Shown here in pieces: positions 37,764-48,400 of a DNA stretch of 64,000 nucleotides. Source of the stretch: Lasioglossum baleicum. Taxonomy: Eukaryota; Arthropoda; Insecta; Hymenoptera; Halictidae. The translations under genes were made by a program, and so were the position numbers. The notes under the pieces are model-generated. The model searched no databases, was not told where the DNA came from, and saw nothing but the letters and a program-made list of their open reading frames with translations. The first letter of the stretch is position 1. Each line of letters opens with the position of its first letter. The stretch covers positions 1,116,001 through 1,180,000 of the forward strand of contig NC_134942.1 of NCBI RefSeq assembly GCF_051020765.1, written 5' to 3'.

Positions 37764-38375
37764 GGCTAGTAAGATGTAGTTGTAACGACGGTTCGCCCAT
37801 TATGGGACCCCTACCGCAGTAGGGGTACTATCCCCGCCGGAGTTTAGCCCTAGTTATGCCACGCCAAAGCCGAGAAGCGGTTTATCAGCTGGCCAAGCCT
37901 ATTGACGTGGGAAAAATGACTCTACAGAAAATTAATATTAGATGCTAAAGGTTTTACGTCACCCCTATCGAAGGGAGGCACCGGCTCCGAAACCGGATAT
38001 TCCCCCAACTTCGGGCTAGACGGTGCGCTGGTTTACCCCCCAACGCACAGGGTATGAGGAAATACTGGCCAAGTAATCCTCCACCCCTGCGCCCGCATTC
38101 ACGGCTTCAACCCCCGAATAGGCTCCAGTCAGCTGAGGGTAACGGTTTTCCCACGTTAAACATGTAAGTGTTACCACATACAGAGGTCAGGTACAGACAT
38201 ATCCCTCAGCCCCGGTCGGGAGGCTACTATTCTCCCTTGTTTAGTCTTCGGGGAATATCCACCGTGAAGCGACCGCAGCCCACTCACACACACATACATA
38301 CACATTCACTCAATACACCGGCACTGCCCTTCTGCGTGAGAGGCACGCAGTACAAAGAGCGGGGAGTGCCGTGTG
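37764..38375 (-). other. 5' untranslated region of the R1-clade element
   Basis: About 610 bases between the ORF1 start and the satellite junction, with no long open frame belonging to the element. The 5' terminus is placed where satellite sequence resumes (ccgattttt at 38376). Elements of this kind usually carry an internal promoter at their 5' end; I cannot identify its motifs. An inverted repeat, ctaccgcag around tagggg, is visible near 37810. Confidence 0.7.
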
Positions 38376-38988
38376 CCGATTTTTATACATGTGCAAATAC
38401 TCGTACACGTTGCATTGTATTTTTTTCCGCACGCGACAAGGAGGGGACAGAGGCGAGTTCCGGCTCGCGTCTGTCCCCTCCCCCCGTGCCCCCTGGTCGA
38501 CCCGCATAAAACTTAAAAATATGATAAAATAAAAGATAAAATCAATAAATGAAAAGGTGTATAGATAAAATAGATAAAATAAAAGTCAATAAATAAATAA
38601 ATAATAATAAGTAAATAAATACAATGGACAAAACACAACAAACATAAGAAGGGGGGGCAAAATAAAGGGGAATGAAAGATAAAGATAAAATTTATAATAT
38701 AGAATATAAAATATATATAGAATAAAATGAAATATTATAAAATAAAAGGAGGGGGTCGACCGGCAGGTCGCTTCATTGTAGAGGCGGGGAGGGGATTATT
38801 GCTCCAACTCGGCCCCCGCGACCTGCCCACCCCGGGGGCGCCTTAACGGCCAGCCCCCCTTGGCGGCGGTGGAAGTACTAAGTAGTCCCACCGCCGCCTT
38901 TACGTCTGCGGCCCCTTAACAGGGGGCCGTCGGCCTCGTCGGGGTTGCCCCGCCGATGCCAGCCTCCTGGCGGAGAGGGGGCCGGCTT
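38376..38988 (-). repeat. Cut-off satellite copy on the 5' side of the R1-clade element
   Basis: The satellite sequence resumes at ccgattttt, in the same orientation as the left array. It runs through the C-rich tract, the AT-rich part and the GC-rich anchor (near 38876), and stops abruptly inside the RT-derived segment at gggccggctt (38988). The first 118 bases repeat the segment left of the element. The unit is of the gtgccccctggtcgaccc type, unlike the gtgacccc type at the other flank. Confidence 0.9.
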
Positions 38989-39115
38989 AACTCATAACTT
39001 AAGTCCGATTAACTCAATTAAAATATCACAACTTAAACTTTCCACAACTTTGGAAAAATACACTTAAATAATACTAACCGTATAATCTCGCTCGTGAGTA
39101 TTTCCTCTTACAATA
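38989..39115. other. Unassigned sequence
   Basis: AT-rich sequence without an open frame or a repeat I recognise. It lies between the broken satellite end and the terminus of the fold-back-like element. Confidence 0.5.
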
Positions 39116-39725
39116 CAGGGTGTCCCAAATGTGGTGTACTTAATTGAAATGGGAGGTTCCTGAGACCATTCTAAGAGAGATTTTCCTTTGCACCAATGTC
39201 AACTGCGGCTTTGTTTAGGAGTTATTAACGAAAAACACGGACCAATCAGAGCGCGCCCTGGGCGGCCGCGCCACACCGCGCCGACAAGCGAGTGTCGGTG
39301 GTACGCCGTGACATCGCAACGAACAAGAGTTTCTCGATTATGTGAATGCTCTCCGATTTCAATGAGCTTTGGATATGTGGTCAAGATCATTATACTGAAC
39401 AACATTTCTCTTTTGACTTTTTGGCGATCGGCTTTAGTTTACGAGATTATCGCGAGAAACTTTACTTGTAAACCATGGGATCGATGTACTACTAGCTCCT
39501 ATCCGATTTCAATGAGCTTTGGATATGTGGTCAAGACCATTATTCTGAATAACATTTCTCTTTAGACTATTTGGCGGTTGGCTCTAGTTTACGAGATTAT
39601 CGTAAAAAAAGAGAAGAAGCACAGAAACTGATTGTATTAAAAACTCACGTATTCAGCCGTAAATCCATTTGCTGCTTCGAAATGTGTGTCTTGAAATTTC
39701 TCCACACTCACAATCATTGTTCACA
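39116..39725 (+). mobile_element. Truncated relative of the fold-back element at 57636-59260
   Basis: It starts with cagggtgtcccaaa directly after a TA, matching the terminus of the complete element at 57636 (cagggtgtctcaaa). Shared stretches include gggaggttcctgag, ttattaacgaaaaacacgg and accaatcagagcgcg, with a similar interior including aactcac.tattcagccgtaaatcc near 39648. Two internal copies of a segment starting tccgatttcaatgagctttgg lie near 39352 and 39500. I find no second terminal inverted repeat before the satellite resumes at 40382, so this copy is truncated or rearranged. No transposase is encoded. The right limit is approximate. Confidence 0.75.
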
Positions 39726-40381
39726 TTTGTCAACACATAGTTATGCACTAATAATAATTGCCATATCCCTTGTACTGCTGCACAAATCACAACAATCAGG
39801 TAATGCAATCACTAGACCGCGGATTTCATGTATTTGTAGCAAACATGAGTAGTTGCATTTTAATACAGTAGAGAGATTAAAATAATTTCAAAACACCATA
39901 GTATTATTTGCAACTTCTTAAAATGATCACAGTGAGAATCAAATATCTGTCTGGCTCCTGTCCCTTGTAATAGCGGCAGCCAACATTAATGTTGCATAAA
40001 GATCCGTAGTCTAGTGATTAGTTTAAATATTACTATCAAAAACACAGCTAATAGCAACCGTTAGCTTTGAATTGACAAGTCTTTGGAGATGTTCTCTCTA
40101 TCGCGGCTCGAACGACACTGATTTTCCGCAAGATTTTTCTAAAGAATTTAGGAAGGGCATTTAGAGTGTCGAAATTCGAAATGTGCACGCTGTAGCACGA
40201 GAACGACGGGACGGTTATACGAAAAACAGAATGCGAGAAGGACCGCTGTAAGCTTTGTGGCAAACACATGTTTAGTTTTTCCTGCAGGTTGGTACACAGA
40301 GTCGATGGGTAACTGTTCGAAAACGTCATCCGTCCTTTTACCCAGCAAGGGGTAAAAATGTCAGGTCAGCGTAACATCCCT
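39726..40381. other. Unassigned sequence before the inverted satellite array
   Basis: About 650 bases of moderately AT-rich DNA. Short open frames exist but show no recognisable domain or coding signature. It may be the interior of the truncated fold-back element or unique DNA. The junction with the inverted satellite is at about 40382. Confidence 0.4.
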
Positions 40382-43300
40382 ATTTTCATTTATTGATTTT
40401 ATCTTTTATTTTATCATATTTTTAAGTTTTATGCGGGTCGACCAGGGGGCACGGGGGGAGGGGACAGACGCGAGCCGGAAATCGCCTCTGTCCCCTCCTT
40501 GTCGCTTGCGGAAAAAAATACAATGCAGCGTGTACGAGTATTTGCACATGTATAAAAATCGGATGGCGCGGTAACAAAAATTCTAAATTATACAGCACAA
40601 GTTGCAGCAATGGATGCGCATATGTTAAATTACCTGCATACCGCCGTTTCCTCAAACTGTGTGTTCGTAACTGGCACTGGGAGGATCACAGTGCCACCAC
40701 TGCGAGGAGGCCCAGGACTCTGCGCGGCATACGCTGGAAGAATGTCCTGCGTGGTCGGCACCGCGCAGAGACCTAAGGTGCGTTATTGGGATGGACCTCT
40801 CGTTACCGGTCGTGGTCGACCACATGATCGGCAGCGAGAGGTCAAGAGCAGCGTTTGCCTCCTTCTGCGAGATTGTGATAACGCAGAAGGAGGCAGCGGA
40901 GAGGGAGAGGGAAGGCGACCCTTCCTCCGCCAGGAGGCTAGCATCGGCGGGGCAACCCCAACGAGGCCGACGGCCCCCTGTTAAGGGGCCGCAGACGTAA
41001 TGGCGGCGGTGGGACTACTTAGTACTTCCACCGCCGCCAAGGGGGGCTGGCCGTTAAGGCGCCCCCGGGGTGGGCAGGTCGCGGTGGGCGAGGTGGAGCA
41101 ATAATCCCCTCCCCGTCTCTACAAAGATGCGACCTGCCGGTCGACCCCCCTCCTTTTATTTTATAATATTTCATTTTATTCTATATATATTTTATATTCT
41201 ATATTATAAATTTTATCTTTATCTTTCATTCCCCTTTATTTTGCCCCCCCTTCTTATGTTTGTTGTGTTTTGTCCATTGTATTTATTTACTTATTATAAT
41301 TTATTTATTTATTGACTTTTATTTTATGTATTTTATCTATACACGTTTTACTTTATTGATTTTATCTTTTATTTTATCATATTTTTAAGTTTTATGCGGG
41401 TCGACCAGGGGACACGGGGGGAGGGGACAGACGCGAGCCGGAACTCGCCTCTGTCCCCTCCTTGTCGCGTGCGGAAAAAAATACAATGCAGCGTGTACGA
41501 GTATTTGCACATGTATAAAAATCGGATGGCGCGGTAACAAAAATTCTAAATTATACAGCACAAGTTGCAGCAATGGATGCGCATAAGTTAAATTATCTGC
41601 ATACCGCCGTTTCCTCAAACTGTGTGTTCGTCACTGGCACTGGGAGTATCGCAGTGTCACCACTGCGAGGAGGCCCAGGACTCCGCGCGGCATACGCTGG
41701 AAGAATGTCCAGCGTGGTCGGCACCGCGCAGAGACCTAAGGGGCGTTATTGGGATGGACCTCTCGTTGCCGGTCGTGGTCGACCACATGATCGGCAGCGA
41801 GAGGTCAAGAGCAGCGTTTGCCTCCTTCGGCGAGATTGTGATAACGCAGAAGGAGGCAGCGGAGAGGGAGAGGGAAGCCGACCCCCTCTCCGCCAGGAGG
41901 CTAGCATCGGCGGGGCAACCCCGACGAGGCCGACGGCCCCCTGGTAAGGGGCCGCAGACGTAATGGCGGCGGTGGGACTACTTAGTACTTCCACCGCCGC
42001 CAAGGGGGACTGGCCGTTATGGCGCCCCCGGGGCGGGCAGGTCGCGGGGGGCGAGGTGGAGCAATAATCCCCTCCCCGCCTCTACAAAGATGCGACCTGC
42101 CGGTCGACCCCCCTCCTTTTATTTTATAATATTTCATTTTATTCTATATATATTTTATATTCTATATTATAAATTTTATCTTTACCTTTCATTCCCCTTT
42201 ATTTTGCCCCCCCTTCTTATGTTTGTTGTGTTTTGTCCATTGTATTTATTTACTTATTATAATTTATTTATTTACTGACTTTTATTTTATGTATTTTATC
42301 TATACACGTTTTACTTTATTGATTTTATCTTTTATTGTATCATATTTTTAAGTTTTATGCGGGTCGACCAGGGGACACGGGGGGAGGGGACAGACGCGAG
42401 CCGGAACTCGCCTCTGTCCCCTCCTTGTCGCGTGCGGAAAAAAATACAATGCAGCGTGTACGAGTATTTGCACATGTATAAAAATCGGATGGCGCAGTAA
42501 CAAAAATTCTAAATTATACAGCACAAGTTGCAGCAATGGATGCGCATAAGTTAAATTACCTGCATACCGCCGTTTCCTCAAACTGTGTGTTCGTCACTGG
42601 CACTGGGAGTATCGCAGTGTCACCACTGCGAGGAGGCCCAGGACTCCGTGCGGCATACGCTGGAAGAATGTCCAGCGTGGTCGGCACCGCGCAGAGACCT
42701 AAGGGGCGTTATTGGGATGGACCTCTCGTTGCCGGTTGTGGTCGACCACATGATCGGCAGCGAGAGGTCAAGAGCAGCGTTTGCCTCCTTCGGCGAGATT
42801 GTGATAACGCAGAAGGAGGCAGCGGAGAGGGAGAGGGAAGCCGACCCCCTCTCCGCCAGGAGGCTAGCATCGGCGGGGCAATCCCGACGAGGCCGACGGC
42901 CCCCTGGTAAGGGGCCGCAGACGTAATGGCGGCGGTGGGACTACTTAGTACTTCCACCGCCGCCAAGGGGGACTGGCCGTTATGGCGCCCCCGGGGCGGG
43001 CAGGTCGCGGGGGGCGAGGTGGAGCAATAATCCCCTCCCCGCCTCTACAAAGATGCGACCTGCCGGTCGACCCCCCTCCTTTTATTTTATAATATTTCAT
43101 TTTATTCTATATATATTTTATATTCTATATTATAAATTTTATCTTTATCTTTCATTCCCCTTTATTTTGCCCCCCCTTCTTATGTTTGTTGTGTTTTGTC
43201 CATTGTATTTATTTACTTATTATAATTTATTTATTTATTGACTTTTATTTTATGTATTTTATCTATACACGTTTTACTTTATTGATTTTATCTTTTATTG

Positions 43301-44033
43301 TATCATATTTTTAAGTTTTATGCGGGTCGACCAGGGGACACGGGGGGAGGGGACAGACGCGAGCCGGAACTCGCCTCTGTCCCCTCCTTGTCGCGTGCGG
43401 AAAAAAATACAATGCAGCGTGTACGAGTATTTGCACATGTATAAAAATCGGATGGCGCGGTAACAAAAATTCTAAATTATACAGCACAAGTTGCAGCAAT
43501 GGATGCGCATAAGTTAAATTACCTGCATACCGCCGTTTCCTCAAACTGTGTGTTCGTCACTGGCACTGGGAGTATCGCAGTGTCACCACTGCGAGGAGGC
43601 CCAGGACTCCGCGCGGCATACGCTGGAAGAATGTCCAGCGTGGTCGGCACCGCGCAGAGACCTAAGGGGCGTTATTGGGATGGACCTCTCGTTGCCGGTC
43701 GTGGTCGACCACATGATCGGCAGCGAGAGGTCAAGAGCAGCGTTTGCCTCCTTCGGCGAGATTATGATAACGCAGAAGGAGGCAGCGGAGAGGGAGAGGG
43801 AAGCCGACCCCCTCTCCGCCAGGAGGCTAGCATCGGCGGGGCAATCCCGACGAGGCCGACGGCCCCCTGGTAAGGGGCCGCAGACGTAATGGCGGCGGTG
43901 GGACTACTTAGTACTTCCACCGCCGCCAAGGGGGACTGGCCGTTATGGCGCCCCCGGGGCGGGCAGGTCGCGGGGGGCGAGGTGGAGCAATAATCCCCTC
44001 CCCGCCTCTACAAAGATGCGACCTGCCGGTCGA
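40382..44033 (+). repeat. Satellite array in the opposite orientation (~3.8 units, 963 bp)
   Basis: The same satellite as 1-31880 but inverted, so its RT-derived frame now reads on the plus strand. Corresponding points recur at 41573, 42536 and 43499, a constant 963-base step. The left edge falls inside the AT-rich part (ttttcatttattgattttat); the right edge falls at ccggtcga (44033), where AT-rich DNA begins. From the second unit on it shares rare variants with only two places in the left array (about 26041-26290 and 30840-31090): the aataaagtaaaacgtgt and atacataaaat forms. It also has a private attataataag form. Confidence 0.92.
41622..41963 (+). pseudogene. R1-clade reverse transcriptase C-terminal fragment (inverted satellite copy)
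   Basis: A 113-residue open frame with the C-x2-C-x8-H-x4-C knuckle (CHHCEEAQDSARHTLEEC), ECPAW, a DLSLP segment and a basic tail. Equivalent open copies are at 42585-42926 and 43548-43889. One shared difference from the left array is SFGE in place of SFCE. The fragment has no catalytic domain, and I regard it as satellite-borne relic coding sequence. Confidence 0.78.
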
Positions 44034-44596
44034 ATACCGGTTAATACCATTTATAATGCTTTATTAATTTATACCCCTTTTTAAAATAATATTAAATTTA
44101 TATAAATAATATAACCCCTCTAAAATTGTATTGATTTGTATAATATTAATATACCTTAATCTTAAATAATAAAAAAAATTTATTTTCAATAAAATTTTTG
44201 TATAAAATTAATTTTCAATTTTTAAAAAACTTCGTTTTATTACTTAATATTTTAATATGTATATTAAATTATTATTAATTTTGTAAGTAATTTTTTAATT
44301 AATAAAATCCCTCATTTTTTTATTTTACTAGATATATATATGAATCCCCCTTAATTTTCTATAATTTTAAAATAAAACCTTAATACCATTTATAATAAAT
44401 TTAATACCTTTTTAATTTATATACCTTTTTAAAATAATATTAAATTTATATAAATAATATACCCCTCTAAAATTATATTGATTTATATAATATTAGTATA
44501 CATTAATCTTAAATAGTATAAAAAAATTCATTTTTAATAAAATTTTTATACAAAATTAATTTTCAAATTTAAAAAAACTTCAATTTTTAATTTTAC

Positions 44597-44650
<54 letters not shown>

Positions 44651-45033
44651 TTTTCCTAATTTTCTATTATTTTTAAAATAAACCTTAATACCATTTATAA
44701 TTTAATGCTTTCTTAATTTATATTCCTTTTTAAAATAATATTAAATTTATATAAATAATATAACCCCTCTAAAATTATATTGATTTTTATAATATTAATA
44801 TATATTAATCTTAAATAGTATAAAAAAATTCATTTTTAATAAAATTTTTATATAAAATTAATTTTCAATTTTTAAAAATCCCTTATTTTTTAATTTTACT
44901 GAATATATATGAACTTTCCTAGTTTTATATAATTTTTAAAATAAAACCTTTATATCATTTTTAATAAATTTAATACCTTTTTAAAATAATATTAATATTA
45001 TATAAATAATATAATCCCTCTAAAATTATATTG

Positions 45034-45100
<67 letters not shown>
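44034..45100 (+). repeat. AT-rich satellite A, left arm (first part)
   Basis: Tandem units of roughly 270-350 bases are marked by taccatttata (near 44042, 44393 and 44688), ccctctaaaattatattgattta and ccttaatcttaaata. TA microsatellites lie at 44601-44647 and 45037-45100. The array continues after the copia insertion at 49692, and its reverse complement forms the array near 59760-62300. No gene is seen. Confidence 0.85.
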
Positions 45101-45104
<4 letters not shown>

Positions 45105-45312
45105 GGGTTTTATACCTCTACATATTGTATATGGAACAGAGTGCGCGCCATCTATTGTGGGTCTTTTGGTACGCACGCGTAGAGCGCACTGTAGTCTATG
45201 TTCGAACGTCGCATTGCTTGGAACGTTTATAATGTATCATTCAAATTATTCCTAATATATATATACTTATTATTATATTCAACCCTGTGCACATTTATTT
45301 AAATAACCAACA
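45101..45312 (+). repeat. 5' LTR of the copia element
   Basis: A 212-base repeat starting tgtagggtttt and ending aaccaaca, matched at 49480-49691 with one substitution. It should carry the promoter and start of transcription; I do not assign a specific TATA box among the several AT-rich stretches. Confidence 0.95.
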
Positions 45313-45313
45313 A

Positions 45314-45328
45314 TGGTTATGGGCCCAG
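45314..45328 (+). other. Primer-binding site of the copia element
   Basis: The word tggttatgggcccag begins one base after the 5' LTR. It resembles the primer-binding site of Drosophila copia, which pairs with an internal fragment of initiator methionine tRNA. The assignment is from memory of that family. Confidence 0.75.
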
Positions 45329-45447
45329 GTTGCGCAGAAAGGAAAAAAAAATAAGTGATATAATCGGAAATAGTTTGGAAAGCGTGCAGAAACGCCACGT
45401 GCAAGTGAACATAACCTCAGAAGTGTATACGACCACGTGTTGCTAAG

Positions 45448-48400
45448 ATGGACACAGAAAGGAAAACCTATACCATTAACAAATTAAATGGTACGAATTA
45501 CGCCTCATGGAGTTATCAAATGAGGTTGATATTGTTAGAATGTGAATTATTCACAGTGATAGAACCTGGTGAAGTTGAACCAGCAAATGCGACAGAGAAG
45601 TTGAAATATCTGTCTCGGCAAGGAAAGGCTCTCGCAAAAATTGCACTTGCAATTTGCGATGAACAACAAATGCATGTAAGACATTTAACATCTCCTAGGG
45701 AAGTATGGAGAGAACTTGAAAGACTATACGCACCACGTGATAGCAAATATCGTATAGTACAGTTGCGACGCAAGCTATATTCCACAAAATTAAATGATTA
45801 CGAGTCGATGGAAGCATACTTAGGCCAAATAAATCAAACAGTAGCAGAACTGGCTAATGTAGATAATCAGATAGAGGATGGAGACCTGGCAATGACAATC
45901 CTGTGTGGACTACCAGAAGAATGGGATACGGTGGTATCAGCACTGTGTAATGTACCCGAAGATGAATTCAAGTGCACAAACATTAAGAGAAAAATTCTGG
46001 CTGAAGCTGAAAGGCGAAAAGAGAAATGGGAAGGTAAGCAATCTGCAGTAATTATGAAAGTCAACAATTCTCAATTTCAGCATAGAAAAGAGAAACTACC
46101 AGAAAGAGGAAAAATGGATACACAAAGAGAAACAATATGCTTTAAATGCCAAAAGCCTGGACATATTAGCAAGTATTGTAGAAGTAGGACAAATACATCA
46201 AGGAATCACACCAATGCAAAAGGCATGAATGTAGTGTTAAGTAATGCAATAAACGATAAAGATGCATGGGTGATAGATTCTGGTGCCACGCATCACATGA
46301 CGCCAAATGAAAAGTACTTCGCAATGCTCAAAACAGATACTGAAGTTGAAAATCTTGCAACAGCAGATGGGACAACAGTATGCGTATCTGGAAAAGGTAA
46401 AATAAAGGCAAAGATCATTGAAGCCAGAGGAAGTCTACAGGAATTTTACGCCGACAACACCTTATGGGTACCAGGAATTAAAAATAATATTTTATCAGTC
46501 ACACAAATGATACAAAATGGAAAGAAAGTTATCTTTGACAAGTTCGGATGCCGCATATGTGATGAAAGAAATCATACACTAATGAAAGCTTTCAAAAAGG
46601 ATAGGTTATATATAGTAAAGGCAGAACCACAAATTACATATAGTGGAAAAGTTGCAAAGTTACAGGTAGAAAGGTCAAATAAACTATCTCTAGACATATG
46701 GCACAAACGTCTAATGCATATCAATATGCAGCGAATAATAAAAATGGTAAAGACTGCAGCGGTAAATGGTCTGGACTGCGACATATCAGAACCGACACCA
46801 TGTGACAGCTGTTTAGCAGGTAAATCGAAGAGGCAACCATTTCCAAAACTAACCAAAGATTTGAAGACTGAAGTTCTTGAACTTGTACATGCTGACGTGA
46901 TGGGTCCACTTGACGTCAAAAGTTGGGGAGGTTGCAGATATATATTAACTATAATAGATGATGCAAGTCGTTTCATCAAAGTCTGTTTTCTAAAGGCCAA
47001 GTCAGAAGTACTTGGAGAATTTAAGAAGTGGAAAATTCAAGCAGAAAAGCAAACTGGAGAATTGTTAAAACGGGTAAGAACTGATAATGGACTGGAATTC
47101 TGTTCAAAAGGTTGGGATGAATTTTGTCATGCGAATGGTATAGTGCATGAAAGAACAATGACATACACACCACAGCAAAACGGTGTGGCAGAACGTATGA
47201 ACAGGACGCTTCTGGATCTCGTACGAAGCACGATCAGTGATACGAATCTACCAAAGGAAGCTTGGGCTGAATTAGCATACACAGCTGCGTACATGAGGAA
47301 CCGAACAACAAACACTCATGACGAAAATAAAACGCCATACGAAATATGGAACGGCAAGAAACCAAGCATAAGACATCTCAGAATGATAGGATGTGAAACT
47401 TTCGTACACACACCAAAAGAGAAAAGATTCTCAAAATTGACAAGCCGAGCGCGTCAAGGAATACTTGTGGGATATGCCACTTTCGGAAAAGGTTACAGAG
47501 TGTGGATCCCAAAGACAAGAGAAATAATAGAATCTAGAGACTGTGTATTCAAAGAAAATGTAAAACACAAAGAAGAATCAAACTCACATGTAATAATTGA
47601 GGAAAGAAAATTGCCTGAATTAATCGAAATTAAAAGTGAAACCAGTCTCGATACGAAGAAAAATGAAGGCGAGAAACAAGACATTCGCAATACAACTGAT
47701 CAAAATGATTTCATTACAATTGAAGGAAAGAAAGGAAGGCCAAGAAAGAATCCTAACGAACCGCGTATAACACCTCAAAAACATCCTATGAAACTAAGAG
47801 GCAGTAAGAACGCAGAATCGGAAGATGACCATAGAATTAGAAACGTGCAATCGAATTTAATAAAGAACACAACATCTGAAGAACCCAGATCCTACGAAGA
47901 AGCTATTAAAGGCGCGGATGCAAACGAATGGCTTGAAGCTATGAATGAAGAGATGGAATCACTCAGGAGACACAACGTATGGGAATTGGAAGAACTACCT
48001 CCTGGTGTGACCCCCGTAGACTGCAGATGGGTATTCAAGAAAAAGGACATTGAATCTTCAGATGGAATCAAGAGATTTAAAGCACGCCTAGTGGCGAAAG
48101 GCTTTACACAAGAAAAGGGCATTGATTATGAACAAATTTACACACCTGTGTCAGGATTTGATACAATAAGATTGCTAACGGCACTCGCAGTAAAGAACGG
48201 TTGGCAACTAGAACAATATGACATAAAGAGTGCATATCTTCACAGTGATCTCAAGGAAAAAATATACATGAAACAACCCAAAGGATTCGAGAAAGAGGAT
48301 AGCGGAAAGCTATACTGCAAGCTGAAGAAGTCGATATACGGACTGAAACAAAGTGGAAGATGTTGGAATGAACATCTCGACAAGAAATTAAAGGAAGCAG

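Larger units (their letters stand above)
31881..38375 (-). mobile_element. Complete R1-clade non-LTR retrotransposon
   Basis: A ~6.5-kb element on the minus strand. In transcription order it has a 5' untranslated region (38375-37764), ORF1 gag-like protein with three CCHC knuckles (37763-35565), a 412-base spacer, ORF2 with APE-type endonuclease, reverse transcriptase and C-terminal CCHC (35152-32072), a ~170-base 3' untranslated region, and a 20-base poly-A tail (T-run 31881-31900). Both reading frames are uninterrupted, so the copy may be recent or active. Satellite sequence abuts both ends. Clade assignment (R1/TRAS/SART/Waldo group) rests on the two-ORF layout, triple gag knuckles and ORF2 tail motif. 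Several members of this clade are known to insert at specific sequences. Confidence 0.92.

Noticed and set aside
31762..38493. A perfect target-site duplication around the R1-clade element
   Set aside because: The flanking copies differ at four positions and belong to different satellite subtypes; kept only as an imperfect duplication.
40048..40348. Overlapping minus-strand frames of 93 and 66 residues
   Set aside because: Two overlapping frames without domains, initiation context or neighbours; more likely chance openness.
1..44033. Insertion into 28S rDNA, the classical R1 target
   Set aside because: No 28S-like flanking sequence is visible around the satellite or the intact element.
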